Assembly: GCA_023400235.1 (NCBI GenBank)
Contig: JAEXFI010000002.1
Location: 101,051 to 165,050, forward strand
Reading direction: 5' to 3'
DNA: 64,000 nucleotides
Source of the DNA: Bacillota bacterium
GTDB lineage: Bacteria > Bacillota > Clostridia > Acetivibrionales > DSM-1351
Each line of letters begins with the position of its first letter. The first letter of the stretch is position 1. The translations under genes were made by a program, and so were the position numbers. The notes beneath the pieces are model-generated. The model had not been told where the DNA came from and ran no database searches. It worked only from the letters and a program-made list of their open reading frames with translations. This document shows, piece after piece, positions 1 through 9,473 of this stretch.

Positions 1-1
1 C

Positions 2-1105
2 GGTTGTGGAGCAAGCTCGTCCGGGGACAACTCTGCTGCTTCCACCGACAGTACCGCAGCTTCAACTTCCGCTGCAAATGATTCGGCAGCTGGTGCAAAA
101 GCTGTAAAAGCAGGTTTTATCTACATCGGACCAATCGGTGACGGCGGATATACCTATGCTCACGACCAGGGCCGCTTGTTTCTTGAAAAGGAGCTGGGAG
201 CTAAAGGCGTAACCACCACCTTCCTTGAAAATGTTGCTGAGGACGCATCCAGTGAAAAGGCTATGAAAGACCTTATAGACCAGGGCTGTAATGTTATATT
301 TGCAACCAGCTTCGGCTACATGGAATATGTGGACAGGGTTGCAAAGGAATATCCCGATGTGAAGTTCTTCCACTGCTCAGGCTATCTTTCAAATGACACA
401 AACTTTGTTAACTACTTCGGAAGAATAGAACAGACCAGATATCTTTCAGGAATAGCTGCAGGACTTAAGACAAAATCCGGCAAAATCGGTTATGTTGCCG
501 CAAAACAGATTCCTGAGGTTATAAGAGGTGTAAACGCATTTACATTAGGAGTTCAGTCGGTAAATCCAACAGCAACTGTAAATGTTAAATGGACTGATAC
601 CTGGTATGACCCCACCTTGGAAAAGAATGCCGCAACAGCACTTTTGAACGACGGCTGTGATGTAATAGCCCAGCACCAGGATACTACAGGTCCTCAGGTT
701 GCTGCAGAAGAAAAGAATGCCTTTGCCATCGGTTACAATTCCGACAGCAGCAAGGCAGCTCCAAAGGCATATATAACAGCTCCCATCTGGAACTGGGGTG
801 TATACTATGTTGACCAGGTGCAGAAGATACTGGATGGAACCTGGAAGGCAGAAAACTACTGGGGAGGACTTAAGGAAGGCGTTGTAGACCTTGCTCCTCT
901 CACCGAAAATGCTGCGCCAGGAACAAAGGAAAAGGTTGAAGACATCAAGGCAAAAATTCTTGACGGTTCCTTCAATGTTTTCGCAGGTCCTATCAAGGAT
1001 CAGACCGGTGCGGTCAAGGTTGCTGAAGGCGCTGTAATGAGCGATGACGACCAATTGAGCTGCAAATGGTTTGTTCAGGGAGTAAACGGTAAAATAGACA
1101 ACTAA
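2..1105 (+). CDS. BMP/PnrA-family nucleoside-binding lipoprotein (5' truncated)
   Basis: Solute-binding lipoprotein of a purine-nucleoside type ABC importer (Bmp/Med/PnrA family). The frame is open from the first bases, so the start and most of the signal peptide lie outside the window. The visible part begins Gly-Cys-Gly, consistent with the lipobox cysteine (bases 5-7), followed by a Ser/Ala/Thr-rich tether and the family start AGFIYIGPIGDGGYTYAHDQ. Typical later pieces are CNVIFATSFGYM, the CDVIAQHQDT block and the C-terminal VFAGPIKDQTG. 367 residues are visible. It is followed by ATPase and permease genes in the usual order for this importer class. The substrate is inferred from the family; a simple sugar is less likely. 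Confidence 0.9.
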   Translation, partial: GCGASSSGDNSAASTDSTAASTSAANDSAAGAKAVKAGFIYIGPIGDGGYTYAHDQGRLFLEKELGAKGVTTTFLENVAEDASSEKAMKDLIDQGCNVIFATSFGYMEYVDRVAKEYPDVKFFHCSGYLSNDTNFVNYFGRIEQTRYLSGIAAGLKTKSGKIGYVAAKQIPEVIRGVNAFTLGVQSVNPTATVNVKWTDTWYDPTLEKNAATALLNDGCDVIAQHQDTTGPQVAAEEKNAFAIGYNSDSSKAAPKAYITAPIWNWGVYYVDQVQKILDGTWKAENYWGGLKEGVVDLAPLTENAAPGTKEKVEDIKAKILDGSFNVFAGPIKDQTGAVKVAEGAVMSDDDQLSCKWFVQGVNGKIDN

Positions 1106-1107
1106 TA

Positions 1108-1198
1108 ATGTTTATCTTCGGATAACATAAATTGACAGGCTTTTATTAGCAGTAGTCCAGGCCGGATACGGTTTATGACTACTGCTAATAAAGTTTTT
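1108..1198 (+). terminator. intercistronic hairpins between the binding-protein and ATPase genes
   Basis: Two hairpins follow the stop codon. The first (1108-1128) has a UUCG loop. The second (1142-1192) pairs a 16-base arm ending in AGTAGTC with GACTACTGC and is followed by GTTTTT. Such structures commonly make the binding protein more abundant than the membrane subunits; that role is inferred. Confidence 0.7.
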
Positions 1199-1252
1199 AA
1201 AGAGGCAATAAAGAGGCAATAATGTAAAATATTTTTATTAAAAGGTGACGCC

Positions 1253-2782
1253 GTGAATAATGAAGTTTATATTAAAATTGAAAATCTGACAAAAACCTTT
1301 GGCTCCGTAGTTGCAAACAACAATGTTTCGCTGGAGGTAAGAAAAGGTGAGATTCATGCCTTGCTGGGAGAGAATGGCTCCGGCAAAAGCACGCTTATGA
1401 ACATGCTCTCCGGTATATATACCCCGGACAGCGGCGCCATATACATCAGAGGAAAAAAGGCTTCCTTCAGGAATCCAAAGGAGTCCATGGCACTAGGGAT
1501 TGGGATGATTCATCAGCATTTCAAGCTTGTGGAAGTGCTGACGGCAAAAGAAAATATCATAGCAGGTCAGAAGGGCACTTTTTTTATAGGCAGCAGGAAG
1601 CTGTCCAAAAAAATCCGTGATATCTCCGACCGGTACGGCCTGGCAGTAGATCCGGATAAAAAGGTTTATAACATGTCGGTGGGAGAAAAGCAGACTGTGG
1701 AAATACTAAAGGTGCTGTACAGGGGTGCTGAGATTCTCATACTGGACGAGCCCACTGCAGTTCTGACTCCTCAGGAAACACAGAGCCTTTTTAATATTCT
1801 GAGAAAAATGAGACAGGCAGGCTGCTCAATAATCATAATTACTCATAAATTAAATGAGGTCATGGAAATATCAGACAGAATAACTGTTCTTCGAAAAGGG
1901 GAAACCTTCGGAACGGTAAACAAGACAGATACAAATGCAAATGAGCTTACCAATCTTATGGTTGGCAGAGCTGTTGATCTTTCTATTAATAGGGTTTTGA
2001 AAAAGAACAATAGTACCATATTGAAAATAAAGGACCTGACGGTTACTGACGAGGAAAATGTAAAGGCATTGAACGCCGTGAGCTTTACTCTGGATGCCGG
2101 AGAGATTCTGGGAGTGGCTGGTGTTGCCGGAAGCGGTCAGAAGGAGCTTTGTGAGACGATTGCGGGATTGTATCCCGTGGCTTCCGGAGCAATTGAATAT
2201 AATGACGAAAATATCGTAGGTAAAAATCCGCGTGATATAATCAAAATGGGTATCAGCATGAGCTTTATACCCGAAGACAGGCTGGGAATGGGTCTGATAG
2301 CCTCCATGGGCATGGTGGACAACATGATTCTCAAGGAGTACCAGAATCAGAAGGGCCTGTTCATTGAAAAGAAAACAGCAAAAAACCTATCACAAAAACT
2401 GGTAGAGAAATTGGAAATCAATACACCCGGTATATACCATCCTGTCAGGCAGCTGTCCGGCGGAAATATTCAGAAGGTGCTGCTGGGCCGCGAAATAGAA
2501 TCCAATCCACATTTGCTCATTACCGCCTATCCGGTGAGAGGTCTTGACATCAATGCCTCCTACACCATATATGACCTGCTGAATGAGCAGAAGGAAAAGG
2601 GTGTGGGGATACTCTTTATCGGGGAGGACCTGGACGTGCTCATAGAGCTTTGCGACAGGATCATGGTTTTGTGTAACGGCCAGGTTACGGGAATAGTCAA
2701 TGCGGCTGATGTGACAAAGGAACAACTGGGCCTGATGATGGCCGGAGAAAAATGGGAAGATGTTATGGGGAGGGGCGCCTGA
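1253..2782 (+). CDS. nucleoside ABC transporter ATP-binding protein (two fused ATPase domains)
   Basis: Energises the importer formed with the adjacent permeases. 509 residues with two ABC domains, as in YufO/NupO and RbsA-like ATPases. Domain 1 has Walker A GENGSGKS, signature MSVGEKQ and Walker B ILILDEPTAVLTP. Domain 2 has a modified Walker A (GVAGSGQKE), signature LSGGNIQK and a degenerate Walker B region LLITAYPVRGLD without the Asp-Glu pair; only the first site is probably fully catalytic, as is usual in this subfamily. Translation starts at GTG (1253) behind AAAGGTGA. Its stop overlaps the next start (TGATG). Confidence 0.92.
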   Translation: MNNEVYIKIENLTKTFGSVVANNNVSLEVRKGEIHALLGENGSGKSTLMNMLSGIYTPDSGAIYIRGKKASFRNPKESMALGIGMIHQHFKLVEVLTAKENIIAGQKGTFFIGSRKLSKKIRDISDRYGLAVDPDKKVYNMSVGEKQTVEILKVLYRGAEILILDEPTAVLTPQETQSLFNILRKMRQAGCSIIIITHKLNEVMEISDRITVLRKGETFGTVNKTDTNANELTNLMVGRAVDLSINRVLKKNNSTILKIKDLTVTDEENVKALNAVSFTLDAGEILGVAGVAGSGQKELCETIAGLYPVASGAIEYNDENIVGKNPRDIIKMGISMSFIPEDRLGMGLIASMGMVDNMILKEYQNQKGLFIEKKTAKNLSQKLVEKLEINTPGIYHPVRQLSGGNIQKVLLGREIESNPHLLITAYPVRGLDINASYTIYDLLNEQKEKGVGILFIGEDLDVLIELCDRIMVLCNGQVTGIVNAADVTKEQLGLMMAGEKWEDVMGRGA

Positions 2783-3861
2783 TGTTCAGAGTAGTAAAAC
2801 GTACCGATTTAACCCGGAGGAAGTCTGTAACCTTCAGATTACTGGCCATTTTGGCCGCCCTTGTTACCTCGGGTGTATTCCTGATGCTTCTGGGTTTCAA
2901 TCCCTTGAAGGTATATTTATCAATGCTGGACGGCTCCTTCGGTTCTGCATATAGATTCAAGGAGGCCATAATAAAGACCGTGCCTCTGGTGGTCACCTCC
3001 CTGGGTATAGCCGTTGCCTTCAGGATGAAGTTCTGGAACATAGGTGCCGAGGGACAGATTATCATGGGTGCTTTTGGAGCCACCTATTTTGCACTGTACT
3101 TCAATCAACTGCCCGCTGCAGTCCTGATACCTTTAATGATGCTGGCGGCGATTGCAGCCGGTGGCTTATGGGCTCTTATTCCGGCTTTTTTCAAGGCTCA
3201 GTTTGGTACCAATGAAACCTTGTTTACCCTTATGATGAATTATATAGCCTTGAAATGGATTAACTATCTGCAGTACGGACCCTGGAAGGACCCTAAGGCA
3301 CTTGGCTTCGGGAAAATAGCCATGTTCAAGGACAACGCCCTTATGCCGAAGCTTTTCGGAATTCATATTGGCTGGGTTCTGGCGGTAATCCTGGTTGTAA
3401 TAATGTACATCTTTATCAATATAACCAAAAGAGGTTATGAAATACAGGTTATCGGAGAAAGTGAAAACACTGCCAGGTATGCAGGAATGAATGTGAAAAA
3501 GATTATTTTATCCTCACTTTTTATAAGCGGTGCCATATGCGGACTGGTGGGAATGTTCCAGGTTTCGGGGGTTAACGGAACCCTCACCTACCAGGTAGCC
3601 GGAGGAGTGGGCTATACGGCCATAATCACCACCTGGCTGGCAGGTCTGAGCGCTCCGGTAATAGTTGTTGTCTGCTTCCTTTTTGCGGTGCTTCAGCAGG
3701 GAGGCACGTTCATACAGACCGCCTTCCAGATTCCTGCCTCGGCAGCACAGCTTATCCAGGGTCTGATATTGTTCTTTGTACTGGGAAGCGAGTTTTTCGT
3801 GCAGTACCGATTGGTTTTGAAAGACAGGAAAAATTCTGAAAAAGTAAAGGAGGCGGCATAA
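2782..3861 (+). CDS. nucleoside ABC transporter permease, NupP-like
   Basis: Polytopic membrane permease of the BPD_transp_2 (LivH/RbsC-like) type, 359 residues from ATG 2782. This start overlaps the ATPase stop by one base and sits behind GGGGAGGGG; an upstream in-frame ATG at 2752 lies inside the ATPase gene and is less likely. Family-typical segments include FWNIGAEGQIIMGAF and the cytoplasmic RYAGMNVKKI loop. It is the larger of the two permeases, matching YufP/NupP order. It ends TAATG, shared with the next gene. Confidence 0.9.
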   Translation: MFRVVKRTDLTRRKSVTFRLLAILAALVTSGVFLMLLGFNPLKVYLSMLDGSFGSAYRFKEAIIKTVPLVVTSLGIAVAFRMKFWNIGAEGQIIMGAFGATYFALYFNQLPAAVLIPLMMLAAIAAGGLWALIPAFFKAQFGTNETLFTLMMNYIALKWINYLQYGPWKDPKALGFGKIAMFKDNALMPKLFGIHIGWVLAVILVVIMYIFINITKRGYEIQVIGESENTARYAGMNVKKIILSSLFISGAICGLVGMFQVSGVNGTLTYQVAGGVGYTAIITTWLAGLSAPVIVVVCFLFAVLQQGGTFIQTAFQIPASAAQLIQGLILFFVLGSEFFVQYRLVLKDRKNSEKVKEAA

Positions 3862-4805
3862 TGGAGGCATTTTTAAGTGTATTGACCTTTGTACTGATAG
3901 ATGCCATAAGAGCGGGAACACCTTTGCTTTTTGCAACTCTTGGCGAAATATTTGCAGAGAAGGTAGGAAACCTGAATCTGGGTGTGGAAGGCATGATGCT
4001 CATGGGTGCGGTTATGGGCTTCAGTGTGGGTTTATCCACAGGAAGCCCCCTGCTGGGTGTGCTGGCGGCACTTGGGGCGGGAGCCTGCGGTGCGTTGGTT
4101 TTTGCCTTCCTTACCATAACCTTGAGGGCCAACCAGATAGTTTCAGGACTGTCACTTACCATATTCGGGACAGGCTTTTCCAGCTTTGTAGGTCAGAAGC
4201 TGGTTGGAGAAGCACTGCCGGAATCAATAAAGACAGTGTTCAAGGCAGTAAAAATTCCGGGATTAAGTGAAATACCCGTTATAGGACCTGCTCTATTCAA
4301 CCAGGATATATTGGTCTATGCAGGCTATATTGTTGCTGTGGTTTCAGGTGTATACCTTTACAGGACCAGAACCGGACTGAATCTGAGAACAGTGGGGGAA
4401 AACCCCGGAGCTGCCGATACTGCCGGAATTAATATCACCTTGTACAAGTATATTCATATATTGCTGGGAGGAGCTTTCGCCGGTCTGGGAGGAGGTTACC
4501 TGTCACTGGTGGCGGTTCCGTCCTGGCAGGATGCGGTAACCGGGGGCAGAGGCTGGATTGCTGTGGCCCTGGTTATTTTCGTAACCTGGAATCCATACAA
4601 GTCCATGGTGGGAGCGTATTTCTTCGGCGGCCTGAGCATATTGGGACTGTACCTTCAAAGTCATTCACCCATTCCTCAGAGTATTTTTGATATGCTGCCT
4701 TATCTGGCAACAATAGTTGTACTGGTTATGATATCTCTTAAGAAATCAAAGGAGAATTGTGCTCCCAAGGCGCTGGGTGAACCGTATTTCAGAGAGGACA
4801 GATAG
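3861..4805 (+). CDS. nucleoside ABC transporter permease, NupQ-like
   Basis: Second permease subunit, 314 residues, of the same BPD_transp_2 family but shorter. The N-terminal family motif EKVGNLNLGVEGMMLMGA and the loop TVGENPGAADTAGINI are clear. The start overlaps the previous stop by one base (TAATG), so the two permeases are translationally coupled. It closes the operon and is followed by a terminator. Substrate inferred from the whole cassette: nucleosides, probably purine. Confidence 0.9.
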   Translation: MEAFLSVLTFVLIDAIRAGTPLLFATLGEIFAEKVGNLNLGVEGMMLMGAVMGFSVGLSTGSPLLGVLAALGAGACGALVFAFLTITLRANQIVSGLSLTIFGTGFSSFVGQKLVGEALPESIKTVFKAVKIPGLSEIPVIGPALFNQDILVYAGYIVAVVSGVYLYRTRTGLNLRTVGENPGAADTAGINITLYKYIHILLGGAFAGLGGGYLSLVAVPSWQDAVTGGRGWIAVALVIFVTWNPYKSMVGAYFFGGLSILGLYLQSHSPIPQSIFDMLPYLATIVVLVMISLKKSKENCAPKALGEPYFREDR

Positions 4806-4822
4806 GCACGGAACATGTATAT

Positions 4823-4886
4823 ATGGGACTGTTACAGAACATTCATCTAAATGTGGGTTATGTTTGTAGCAGTCTCTTTTATTTGT
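4823..4886 (+). terminator. terminator of the nucleoside ABC operon
   Basis: An imperfect hairpin pairs GGGACTGTTACAGAACAT with ATGTTTGTAGCAGTCTC and is followed by TTTTATTTGTTTT. Confidence 0.7.
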
Positions 4887-5025
4887 TTTGAAGGCTATGC
4901 TAAAGATAAATATTTATATTCTTTGTATAATGACAACGTAAACATTTAACAGTTTGAAAGAAATATACCTGTTTTAGTGATATAATATTAGGATAATAAT
5001 CAGAGGAAGGGTCTGAAGGGTTGCC

Positions 5026-5193
5026 ATGAACAAGATTATCAGGCTGGGAAGCCTGCTGTTTACTTTAATGCTGCTGGGTTTTTCGGCCTTGAGATACTCC
5101 GCCGGCAGCAACAGGTCAGCCATATATTTTCTTACAGCGGCCGCAGGCTTTCTGTTGGTATACATATCGTACCGCAGGAGGGGCCCGCGGTAA
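5026..5193 (+). CDS. small two-helix membrane protein
   Basis: A 55-residue frame with ATG at 5026 and AGAGGAAGGG upstream. Two hydrophobic segments (about residues 7-22 and 32-48) are separated by a short polar turn RYSAGSNRS, and the protein ends in a basic tail RRRGPR. This looks like a small integral membrane protein with a positive cytoplasmic C-terminus. It lies alone between the ABC terminator and trpS. Family not recognised; it could be a chance frame, but composition and ribosome-binding site favour a real gene. Confidence 0.5.
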   Translation: MNKIIRLGSLLFTLMLLGFSALRYSAGSNRSAIYFLTAAAGFLLVYISYRRRGPR

Positions 5194-5388
5194 AAGTGAA
5201 AATAAGCCAAAACAGGTCAAAATGTTTGACGGGGTTGTAAATGTACATAAATATGGATAAAACACCTTGTTATAACTTATACTTTAGTGATAAAATCATT
5301 TATGGTGTTTTTAACATGCAGTTTGTGTGGATTAACATGATTTCTGAAATATAACATTTAATAATATTAGGTTAAGGATGTGTTTGCA

Positions 5389-6399
5389 ATGGAAAAGGCA
5401 GAGCAAAAGAAAAGGATTTTCAGCGGTGTACAGCCCTCTGGTAATCTTACCATAGGAAATTATCTGGGAGCTATCAAGAACTGGATTCCCATGCAGGATG
5501 AATTTGAGTGCCTGTACTGTGTGGTTGATCTCCACACGCTCACGGTAAGGCAGGTTCCTGCAGAATTGAGGCAGCGCAGTCTGAATCTGCTGGCCCTGTA
5601 TATGGCCTGCGGTCTTGATCCCCAAAAGAGCATACTTTATTTACAATCCCATGTAAGCGCTCATGCTGAGCTTGCATGGATTTTAAACTGCTATACCTAC
5701 ATGGGCGAGCTGAACAGAATGACACAGTTCAAGGACAAATCCGCCAAGCATGCCGACAATATAAATGCAGGTTTATTTGCGTATCCGGTGCTGATGGCAG
5801 CAGATATTCTGTTGTATCAGACAGATTTGGTTCCCATAGGCCAGGATCAGAAGCAGCACCTTGAAATAACCAGGGATATTGCCGAAAGATTCAATAAGGC
5901 ATATGGTGAAACCTTTACCATTCCGGAGCCATATATACCTAAAATAGGTGCGAAGATTATGAGTCTTCAGGAACCTGAAAAGAAGATGTCAAAATCAGAC
6001 GAGAATGAAAATGCGTATGTATTCATACTTGATTCAGAGGATGCAATTATAAGAAAATTCAAAAGGGCTGTTACCGACTCTGAACGTGAAATACGCTATG
6101 ATGAAGAAAACAAGCCAGGAGTCAGCAATCTGATAAGCATATATTCCGCCGTAACCGGAAAAGGCTTCTCCGACATAGAAAAGGAGTTCTCTGGTAGCTC
6201 CTACGGAGAGTTGAAGGAAGTTGTGGGACAATCTGTAGCCCAGATGCTTAAACCCATACAACAGAAATACAATGATTTGACTGCAAACAAGGATTACCTG
6301 AATTCAATATTAAAGGAAAACTCCGAAAAAGCGTCATATATGGCCAGGAAAACTCTGTCAAAGGTTCAAAGAAAGATTGGACTGCTGCCAAGGAGCTAG
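5389..6399 (+). CDS. trpS: tryptophanyl-tRNA synthetase
   Basis: Class Ic aminoacyl-tRNA synthetase charging tRNA-Trp. The HIGH-type signature is PSGNLTIGNYLGA, the KMSKS loop is KKMSKSDENENA, and VPIGQDQKQHLEITRDIA is a typical TrpRS block. From ATG 5389 it has 336 residues, normal for bacterial TrpRS. A GTG nine bases upstream is also in frame, but AAGGA lies directly against it, so ATG 5389 is preferred. No T-box leader is visible in the short upstream region, unlike many Firmicute trpS genes. Probably monocistronic. Confidence 0.95.
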   Translation: MEKAEQKKRIFSGVQPSGNLTIGNYLGAIKNWIPMQDEFECLYCVVDLHTLTVRQVPAELRQRSLNLLALYMACGLDPQKSILYLQSHVSAHAELAWILNCYTYMGELNRMTQFKDKSAKHADNINAGLFAYPVLMAADILLYQTDLVPIGQDQKQHLEITRDIAERFNKAYGETFTIPEPYIPKIGAKIMSLQEPEKKMSKSDENENAYVFILDSEDAIIRKFKRAVTDSEREIRYDEENKPGVSNLISIYSAVTGKGFSDIEKEFSGSSYGELKEVVGQSVAQMLKPIQQKYNDLTANKDYLNSILKENSEKASYMARKTLSKVQRKIGLLPRS

Positions 6400-6415
6400 A
6401 GAAAGGAACGGGGAT

Positions 6416-6463
6416 CATTTCATGAGTGAAGGTGGCTCTTGGTGAAATGGTGCCTGTTTTTTT
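6416..6463 (+). terminator. probable trpS terminator
   Basis: The inverted repeat CATTTCA...TGAAATG is followed after a few bases by TGTTTTTTTG. The stem is short, so the call is moderate. Confidence 0.5.
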
Positions 6464-6675
6464 GAAATATGAGCAGTTTATATATTTAAGAGATTATTAC
6501 GTATGCTCCTCTGGTCCTAAAAAAACTGCCGGACAGGCAATATAAGTTTTAGATGTCTGTTGCCTGAATATAAATAATATGTAGAGATTACAACTGATAG
6601 TTTTCCACTGAAAAGCAGCTGAAGCGCTTACTGAAAATTTGACTGAAAAATTAATCGTATTGCTAGGAGACAAAA

Positions 6676-7242
6676 ATGGCAACCACTGAATTGATACTAT
6701 TAGCATTGGGGCTGTCAATGGATGCATCGGCTGTGTCCATTTCCAACTCGCTGTGCATAAACAAAATAAGATTTAAACATATTATCCAAATGGCATTAAT
6801 GTTTGCTGTTTTTCAGGGACTCATGCCCTTAATAGGCTTTTTTGCGGCCAGCAGGTTTGAGGCATCCATAAGCCGCTTTGACCATTGGATAGCCTTCATA
6901 CTCCTTGCTATTATTGGAGGAAAGATGCTGCACGAGGCAATCAAGGCCGACATAAACCAGGAATGTTCCCTGTTTTCTCTTACCTTAAGGCTTTTGCTGG
7001 TACAGGGCATCGCCACAAGCATTGATGCGCTGGCTGTGGGTGTCAGCCTCTCCGCCCTAAATGTAAACATATACTATTCCATAGCTATTATCAGCACGGT
7101 AACCTTTATATGCTGCGGCCTTGCTGTACTGGTTGCCAAAAGATTCGGAAATCTTCTGGGCAAAAGGGCAGGAATTGCCGGGGGAGTTATTTTAATTGCC
7201 ATTGGACTGAAAATTTTTCTGGAGCACATGTTTTTTCAATAG
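6676..7242 (+). CDS. MntP-like manganese efflux protein
   Basis: Putative Mn(II) exporter of the MntP (YebN) family, 188 residues with about six transmembrane helices. The duplicated family signature is visible: ALGLSMDASAVSISNS near the N-terminus and SIDALAVGVSLSAL in the second half, each with the conserved Asp/Ser in a helix. Start ATG 6676 with AGGAGA nearby. Homologues are often under the yybP-ykoY manganese riboswitch, but I do not see its conserved core in the 276 bases upstream. It ends just before a strong terminator that overlaps the uvrB promoter. Confidence 0.85.
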   Translation: MATTELILLALGLSMDASAVSISNSLCINKIRFKHIIQMALMFAVFQGLMPLIGFFAASRFEASISRFDHWIAFILLAIIGGKMLHEAIKADINQECSLFSLTLRLLLVQGIATSIDALAVGVSLSALNVNIYYSIAIISTVTFICCGLAVLVAKRFGNLLGKRAGIAGGVILIAIGLKIFLEHMFFQ

Positions 7243-7292
7243 GCCTTTAAAGGGTGTACAGCAGGTTTGCAGAATTTTTGCCAAGAATTGTG

Positions 7293-7335
7293 AAGACGCA
7301 AAAACAAACGTATGTTTGATTTTGCGTCTTTTTGT
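7293..7335 (+). terminator. mntP terminator, overlapping the uvrB promoter
   Basis: A perfect 11-base stem (AAGACGCAAAA / TTTTGCGTCTT) encloses an inner palindrome CAAAC-GTAT-GTTTG and ends in TTTTTG. Confidence 0.85.
7305..7318. promoter_or_regulatory. LexA (SOS) box-like palindrome
   Basis: CAAACGTATGTTTG resembles the Gram-positive LexA consensus CGAAC-N4-GTTCG, with GAAC changed to AAAC on both arms. It overlaps the -35 of the uvrB promoter, the expected position for repression of an SOS repair gene. Confidence 0.55.
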
Positions 7336-7343
7336 GATATAAT
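7316..7343 (+). promoter_or_regulatory. uvrB promoter
   Basis: TTGATT (7316-7321), a 16-base spacer and TATAAT (7338-7343) form a good sigma-A promoter about 100 bases before uvrB. Confidence 0.7.
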
Positions 7344-7440
7344 TTGATGTAACTGTTAAATTAAATTATTCTTTTGCAGGTCGTTAAATATAAAAGTCAA
7401 GCTTTGGAGTAAGCTTTGTGTTGTATAAATGGGAGGGCAT

Positions 7441-9429
7441 ATGAACAGATTTGAAGTGGTTTCGGAATATAAACCAAAGGGCGATCAGCCCAAAGCCATA
7501 GAAAGATTAAGCAGCGGTATTCAGGAGGGGCTGAAGCATCAGACGCTGCTGGGAGTTACCGGTTCGGGAAAGACGTACACAGTGGCGAAGGTCATAGAAC
7601 AGGTTCAGAAGCCTACACTGGTAATTGCCCATAATAAGACTCTGGCAGCTCAGCTTTGCAGTGAATTCAAGGAGTTTTTTCCAAACAATGTGGTGGAGTA
7701 CTTTGTAAGCTATTACGATTATTATCAGCCTGAGGCGTATATTCCGTCCACAGACACCTATATAGAAAAGGATTCCTCTGTAAACGAGGAGATAGACAAG
7801 CTTCGCCATTCAGCAACCGCTGCGCTTTTTGAAAGACGGGATGTAATAATTGTGGCCAGTGTATCATGCATATACGGCCTGGGTGACCCTGAGGACTACA
7901 CCGATCTTATGCTTTCCCTGAGAGTGGGAATGCACAAGGACAGGGATGAGATTATACGGAAACTGGTGGATATTCAGTATGAGAGAAATGAGATAGATTT
8001 CAGAAGAGGAAAATTCAGGGCCAGAGGGGACGTGCTGGAAATCTTTCCTGCCAACAGCTCTGAGATGGCGCTAAGGGTTGAGTTTTTCGGTGACGAGATT
8101 GAAAGGATCACCGAGGTGGATTACCTTACAGGAGAGATTAAAGGTAACAGAAGCCACATAGCTGTTTTCCCCGCCTCCCACTATGCAACCACCCGTCCTA
8201 AAATGGAAAAGGCAATGGTTACTATAGAAAAGGAGCTGGAGGAAAGGCTGGAACAGCTTAAGATGGAAGGGAAGCTCTTAGAAGCCCAGAGGCTTGAACA
8301 GAGAACCAGATATGACCTTGAGATGATGTCTGAAATCGGTTTCTGCCAGGGTATTGAAAATTACTCAAGACATATCAGCGGCAGGGAAGCAGGCAGTTCA
8401 CCCTTTACGCTTATGGACTACTTTCCCGACGATTATCTTCTTGTAATAGACGAATCCCATGTCACTGTATCCCAGGTGGGAGCAATGTACAACGGGGACA
8501 GGTCGAGAAAGGAATCACTGGTGGAATACGGCTTCAGGCTGCCCTCGGCCTTTGATAACAGGCCCCTGAAATTCAATGAGTTTGAAGAGCGCGTAAATCA
8601 GGCGGTATATGTCAGTGCTACGCCGGCAGCCTACGAAAGAGAGCATTCTACACAGGTTGTGGAGCAGATTATCAGACCCACAGGACTTATTGATCCTGAG
8701 ATAATAATAAGACCTGTAAAGGGGCAGATAGACGATCTTATAGGTGAAATCAACCAAAGAGCCGAAAAGGGGCAAAGAGTGCTGGTGACAACGCTGACGA
8801 AAAAGATGTCTGAGGATTTGACCGATTATATGAAAGAGCTGGATATCAAGGTCAAATATCTGCATTCGGATGTGGCCACCTTTGAGAGAATGGAGATAAT
8901 CAGAGATTTACGTCTGGGAGTATTTGACGTGCTTGTGGGTATAAATCTGCTGAGGGAGGGGCTGGATATACCTGAGGTATCTCTGGTTGCCATACTGGAT
9001 GCTGACAAGGAGGGCTTCCTGAGATCTGAAACCTCGCTGATACAGACTATTGGCCGAGCCGCCAGGAATTCCGAGGGAAAGGTAATCATGTATGCGGACA
9101 AGATAACGGGTTCAATGCATAGGGCTATAAGTGAAACCAACAGAAGAAGGCAGCTTCAGATGGACTTTAACAAGGCTCACGGAATTGTGCCCACAACCAT
9201 AAAAAAGTCAGTCAGAGACCTAATCGAGGCCACAAAGGTTGCAGAAGAAGGCGAAAAATATTATACTGGTAAGGAAAAACCGAATCTTATGTCGGTTGAG
9301 GAGCTGGAAAATTTGATTGCAAAGCTGCAGAAAGAGATGAAGCAGTCGGCGGCAGATTTACAGTTCGAAAGGGCTGCGGAGCTCAGGGACAAGATAGAAG
9401 AGCTGAAGCAGAGGACAGAAGGAAAATAA
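7441..9429 (+). CDS. uvrB: excinuclease ABC subunit B
   Basis: Helicase-like damage-verification subunit of nucleotide excision repair. 662 residues from ATG 7441, where GGGAGG stands at the right distance; the ATG at 7429 lies ahead of that site. Walker A is GVTGSGKT, the beta-hairpin region is YYDYYQPEAYIP, the DExH motif is DESH, motif VI is QTIGRAARN, and a C-terminal UVR domain (ADLQFERAAELRDKIEELK) binds UvrC/UvrA. uvrA, often the next gene in Firmicutes, is not here; lrgAB follow instead after a 44-base gap. Confidence 0.97.
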   Translation: MNRFEVVSEYKPKGDQPKAIERLSSGIQEGLKHQTLLGVTGSGKTYTVAKVIEQVQKPTLVIAHNKTLAAQLCSEFKEFFPNNVVEYFVSYYDYYQPEAYIPSTDTYIEKDSSVNEEIDKLRHSATAALFERRDVIIVASVSCIYGLGDPEDYTDLMLSLRVGMHKDRDEIIRKLVDIQYERNEIDFRRGKFRARGDVLEIFPANSSEMALRVEFFGDEIERITEVDYLTGEIKGNRSHIAVFPASHYATTRPKMEKAMVTIEKELEERLEQLKMEGKLLEAQRLEQRTRYDLEMMSEIGFCQGIENYSRHISGREAGSSPFTLMDYFPDDYLLVIDESHVTVSQVGAMYNGDRSRKESLVEYGFRLPSAFDNRPLKFNEFEERVNQAVYVSATPAAYEREHSTQVVEQIIRPTGLIDPEIIIRPVKGQIDDLIGEINQRAEKGQRVLVTTLTKKMSEDLTDYMKELDIKVKYLHSDVATFERMEIIRDLRLGVFDVLVGINLLREGLDIPEVSLVAILDADKEGFLRSETSLIQTIGRAARNSEGKVIMYADKITGSMHRAISETNRRRQLQMDFNKAHGIVPTTIKKSVRDLIEATKVAEEGEKYYTGKEKPNLMSVEELENLIAKLQKEMKQSAADLQFERAAELRDKIEELKQRTEGK

Positions 9430-9473
9430 AGCATGTACTTTATATGTATGTGGGTGTCAGGTCGGGAGTCCTA

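Noticed and set aside
545..1054. 169-codon minus-strand frame
   Set aside because: Antisense to the BMP-family lipoprotein gene; no ribosome-binding site or family pattern.
5194..5388. T-box leader before trpS
   Set aside because: No T-box sequence, no antiterminator/terminator pair, and the space is short.
6400..6675. yybP-ykoY manganese riboswitch before the MntP-like gene
   Set aside because: Expected from the family, but I could not find the conserved core segments; only a short CAGGCAA/TTGCCTG inverted repeat is present.
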